This document shows, in pieces, positions 5,867 to 7,539 of a stretch of DNA of 7,539 nucleotides; the first letter of the stretch is position 1; each line of letters begins with the position of its first letter. The stretch is taken from the NCBI GenBank assembly GCA_023386255.1, contig JAEWKB010000082.1, positions 1-7,539 on the forward strand, in the 5' to 3' direction. This DNA is from Bacteroidota bacterium (GTDB taxonomy: Bacteria; Bacteroidota; Bacteroidia; Flavobacteriales; Flavobacteriaceae). The position numbers were made by a program, and so were the translations under genes. The notes below the pieces were generated by a model that saw only the letters and a program-made list of their open reading frames with translations, was not told where the DNA came from and ran no database searches.

Positions 5867-6133
5867 CTATTTAAGGTTTATTGCTATAAGGCTGTTACTG
5901 CTATCGGTGGTAAAGCTGCTTTCAGGAAATGTCGCCGGCCGGAGCGCTGGCAATACATTATTAGAAAAACCGTATTTTTTTGTAGGTATCTCCAGAAAAT
6001 TCCTGTCAAAGTAATAGTTGCTGTTTTCATCTAAGAACACGGCTACGGTGTGCTGCCGCGCCTGGCCCTTAGGGTGAAATATGGACATAACCCAGAATAG
6101 TGAGAGGGCCAACAATCGAAATACTGCTGCCAT
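5867..6133 (-). CDS. DUF2141-like secreted protein, half length
   Basis: The product has 88 residues. Residues 1-18 are hydrophobic and resemble a signal peptide or membrane anchor. Residues 29-60 match the C-terminal half of DUF2141: HTVAVFLDENSNYYFDRNFL, then EIPTKKYGFSNNV. The family normally reads AVFHDENGNGKLD followed by GIPxExYGFSNNA, and D35, N37, N39 and D43 keep the acidic loop pattern. PATFPESSF (66-74) and a short final strand (SLIAINL) also fit. DUF2141 proteins are usually about 140 residues, so the first strands of the domain are missing. Only 58 bases separate this start from the upstream regulator gene, leaving no room for them. The gene may be decayed or a shortened variant. 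It is coupled to the DoxX-like gene. Confidence 0.65.
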   Translation of the reverse strand: MAAVFRLLALSLFWVMSIFHPKGQARQHTVAVFLDENSNYYFDRNFLEIPTKKYGFSNNVLPALRPATFPESSFTTDSSNSLIAINLK

Positions 6134-6191
6134 TATGATAATTTTTTAAGCAAATTTCGCTAAGCGCACCTCATCAGGCAATGAACCCAGG

Positions 6192-6758
6192 TTAAGAAAT
6201 ACGGGCGCGTATACGGCTAAGTGCCTGCGGCGTAATCCCAATATAGGATGCAATGTGCTTTAACGGCACCAGCTGTAGCAGTTCAGGCTGCGCTGTAAAA
6301 AGGTTATCATACCGTTGCCGGGCCGTTTCATTTAAGAGCGACAGTTCGCGCCTGGCCTTCCTCATGTATAACTGCTCGCTGGCATGGCGGCCAATAGTGT
6401 TGCCGATTAACGTGTCCCGGTAAACCGCCTGCAGATCATCAAATGTGAGGCGCCACAAATTTACCTCGGTCATAGCTTCCACCTGGTAAGGGGCAGCGGT
6501 CCTGGTAATAAAAGAGCTGTATGCACTTGTAAAATTATTTTTAAAAGCAAAGTCAAATGTCAGATCATTATCATCGCTCGGTATATAATACCTCAGTATC
6601 CCTTTATCGACAAAGGAAAGATAGTTTTCCTGTTCGCCCTTTTGCAGTACAATGTGCCTTTTTGGATAAGTGTATAGTGCAAGTTTGGATGAAAAAATTT
6701 CCCAGTCCCTGTCCGAAATATTGTAATCTCTTTTAAAAATTTCGTATATCCTATCCAT
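6192..6758 (-). CDS. Crp/Fnr-family transcriptional regulator
   Basis: The product has 188 residues. Residues 25-110 form a cyclic-nucleotide-binding-type beta barrel: YPKRHIVLQKGEQENYLSFV at 31-50, the DKGILRYY turn at 51-58, and VNLWRLTFDDL at 99-109. A long dimerisation helix follows over about 112-145, and a C-terminal helix-turn-helix ends LKHIASYIGITPQALSRIR (166-184). This matches the compact Crp-like regulators common in Bacteroidota, which usually lack the residues needed to bind cAMP. The ATG at 6758 is a good start for the domain. The gene leads a minus-strand cluster with the DUF2141-like, DoxX-like and tiny genes, and is divergent from marR. Its signal is unknown. Confidence 0.85.
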   Translation of the reverse strand: MDRIYEIFKRDYNISDRDWEIFSSKLALYTYPKRHIVLQKGEQENYLSFVDKGILRYYIPSDDNDLTFDFAFKNNFTSAYSSFITRTAAPYQVEAMTEVNLWRLTFDDLQAVYRDTLIGNTIGRHASEQLYMRKARRELSLLNETARQRYDNLFTAQPELLQLVPLKHIASYIGITPQALSRIRARIS

Positions 6759-6782
6759 AATAATTCTAATTTATAAAAATAG

Positions 6783-6789
6783 CAAAGTA
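6783..6789 (-). promoter_or_regulatory. Weak candidate -7 box for the Crp/Fnr-family gene
   Basis: TACTTTG on the minus strand (6789 down to 6783) is one base shorter than the TAnnTTTG consensus and lies about 25 bases upstream of the ATG at 6758. No TTG sits at the preferred distance. It is the best match on this strand in the divergent region, but it is weak. Confidence 0.3.
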
Positions 6790-6871
6790 GCCCTTCAAGT
6801 ATACAATTTTTATTTTTGACATCAAATTGGTGAAAAGCGGTAAAAAAACACTGAAACAAACAATAAAATAT

Positions 6872-6890
6872 TATCTTTGTGACTAAGATA
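6872..6890 (+). promoter_or_regulatory. marR-arr promoter -7 box with an overlapping perfect inverted repeat (candidate MarR operator)
   Basis: TATCTTTG (6872-6879) is an exact TAnnTTTG -7 box, 28 bases before the marR start. TATCTT (6872-6877) and AAGATA (6885-6890) form a perfect 6-bp inverted repeat with a 7-base spacer, so the dyad covers both the -7 box and the expected transcription start. A 19-bp palindrome in this position is typical of sites where MarR proteins repress their own operon. No -33 TTG is visible. Confidence 0.6.
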
Positions 6891-6907
6891 CTTTACGAAT
6901 AAGAGAT

Positions 6908-7372
6908 ATGGAAAGCGCAATTCAGCTGCGTATAGCAAGCCAAAAATATGCCTACGCTTCATTACAGATGCACGAAGCTGTCGCCAAAAAAGCTGGATTA
7001 CCGGGAACCGACCATAAGTATTTGGGGTTCTTTCTGCAGCACAATCAGCTCACAGCCGGAGAACTTGCAAAGCTCTGCGGGTTAAGCACCGGTGCAGTAA
7101 CAGGCTTAATAGACCGTTTTGAAAACAGAGGATTTATCACCCGGATCCAGGATCATAAGGACCGCCGTAAAGTTGTTGTAGTGCCTGACATTGTAAAGAT
7201 AAAGGCACTGCTGCAGCCCCTGTACCAGGAATTCCAAAATAATATGGACGAGTTAATGGCAACTTACACAGTACCGGAGTCAGAGGCAATTTTATCGTAT
7301 TTGTCTAAAATGACTGAACTTATGCAATCACATACTACAAACATTAATACATCAAACAATGGAACACCATGA
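6908..7372 (+). CDS. MarR-family transcriptional regulator
   Basis: The product has 154 residues with the MarR layout: an N-terminal dimerisation helix (1-30), a winged helix-turn-helix over about 37-92, and C-terminal dimer helices (97-140). The recognition helix region is LCGLSTGAVTGLIDRFENRG (56-75), and the wing contains ITRIQDHKDRRKVVVV (77-92), with the family's D-x-x-D-R-R pattern. MarR proteins are dimeric repressors released from DNA by small phenolic or other ligands. The gene overlaps the following arr gene by 14 bases, and a perfect inverted repeat lies over its promoter, so repression of a two-gene resistance operon is likely. The ligand is unknown. Confidence 0.92.
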   Translation: MESAIQLRIASQKYAYASLQMHEAVAKKAGLPGTDHKYLGFFLQHNQLTAGELAKLCGLSTGAVTGLIDRFENRGFITRIQDHKDRRKVVVVPDIVKIKALLQPLYQEFQNNMDELMATYTVPESEAILSYLSKMTELMQSHTTNINTSNNGTP

Positions 7373-7539
7373 CACTAACAGCAGCAGCCACTATGAAACG
7401 GTCCACCGGCCGTTTCAACAGACGTACTTCCACGGAACGAAGGCAGAATTAAAATTAGGCGATCTCATTACAACCGGGCACGCCTCAAACTTCGCTGATC
7501 GCAACGCCAGTTATATTTACCTTGCTGCTACACTTGACC
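7359..7539 (+). CDS. arr: Rifamycin (NAD+) ADP-ribosyltransferase, Arr type, N-terminal 60 residues
   Basis: The 60 visible residues contain HRPFQQTYFHGTKAELKLGD (17-36), then LITTGHASNF, and SYIYLAATLD (51-60). These match the start of Arr enzymes, which read roughly GPFYHGTKAxLxxGDL, then SNF, then IYxxAxL. Arr transfers ADP-ribose from NAD+ to a hydroxyl of rifampicin and inactivates it. The histidine of the FHGTKA motif (H24) corresponds to the NAD+-binding histidine of characterised Arr, and the tyrosine in YIY to a second active-site residue. The ATG at 7359 lies inside the end of marR in another frame, giving a 14-base overlap and probable translational coupling. The catalytic acidic residue and the rest of the protein (Arr is about 140 residues) lie beyond the window, so completeness cannot be judged. 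Confidence 0.88.
   Translation, partial: MEHHDTNSSSHYETVHRPFQQTYFHGTKAELKLGDLITTGHASNFADRNASYIYLAATLD

Noticed and set aside
6593..6859. Minus-strand frame extending upstream of the Crp/Fnr gene
   Set aside because: It overlaps the 5' half of the regulator in another frame and crosses the divergent promoter region. The product resembles no protein family.
7369..7452. ATGA overlap start for the gene after marR
   Set aside because: The ATG at 7369 overlaps the marR stop neatly but gives only 27 residues in the wrong frame. The Arr motifs are read from the ATG at 7359.
5086..7539. Genomic island with att repeats after ssrA
   Set aside because: No second copy of the ssrA 3' end and no integrase gene were seen in the window, so no island is annotated. 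It is kept only as a possibility in the findings.

Overview
The window looks like a chromosomal segment from a Bacteroidota species, most likely a member of the Flavobacteriia. Four things support this: promoters of the Bacteroidota type (TTG, about 20 bases, TAnnTTTG) upstream of several genes; a SusC/RagA-type outer-membrane transporter next to a membrane-bound propeller regulator; a tmRNA encoding the tag GENNYALAA; and AT-rich intergenic DNA with little recognisable Shine-Dalgarno sequence. The genus cannot be fixed from this sequence alone.

Left part (1-3243, minus strand). A large one-component regulator (signal peptide, beta-propeller sensor, triple-tyrosine domain, one membrane helix, coiled coil, LuxR-type helix-turn-helix) lies upstream of the start of a SusC-like TonB-dependent transporter, which runs off the window at base 1. 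The likely model is that the regulator senses a ligand in the periplasm and controls the neighbouring transporter locus. The 242-base gap between them holds a good promoter and two inverted repeats.

Middle (3265-5129). A saccharopine dehydrogenase/lysine-ketoglutarate reductase-like oxidoreductase (minus strand, own promoter and terminator) is divergent from the tmRNA gene ssrA (plus strand, own terminator). Their promoters carry the same -7 octamer, TACCTTTG, on opposite strands.

Right part (5152-6758, minus strand). A probable operon runs from a Crp/Fnr-type regulator through a half-length DUF2141-like secreted protein and a DoxX-like membrane protein to a tiny protein that looks truncated or frameshifted. 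Several of these genes are short or eroded, and the cluster converges on the 3' end of ssrA.

Right edge (6872-7539, plus strand). A MarR-family repressor gene overlaps by 14 bases the start of an Arr-type rifamycin ADP-ribosyltransferase gene, which continues beyond the window. A perfect inverted repeat overlies the marR promoter, which suggests an autoregulated resistance unit. No insertion sequence, CRISPR array or canonical tRNA is visible.
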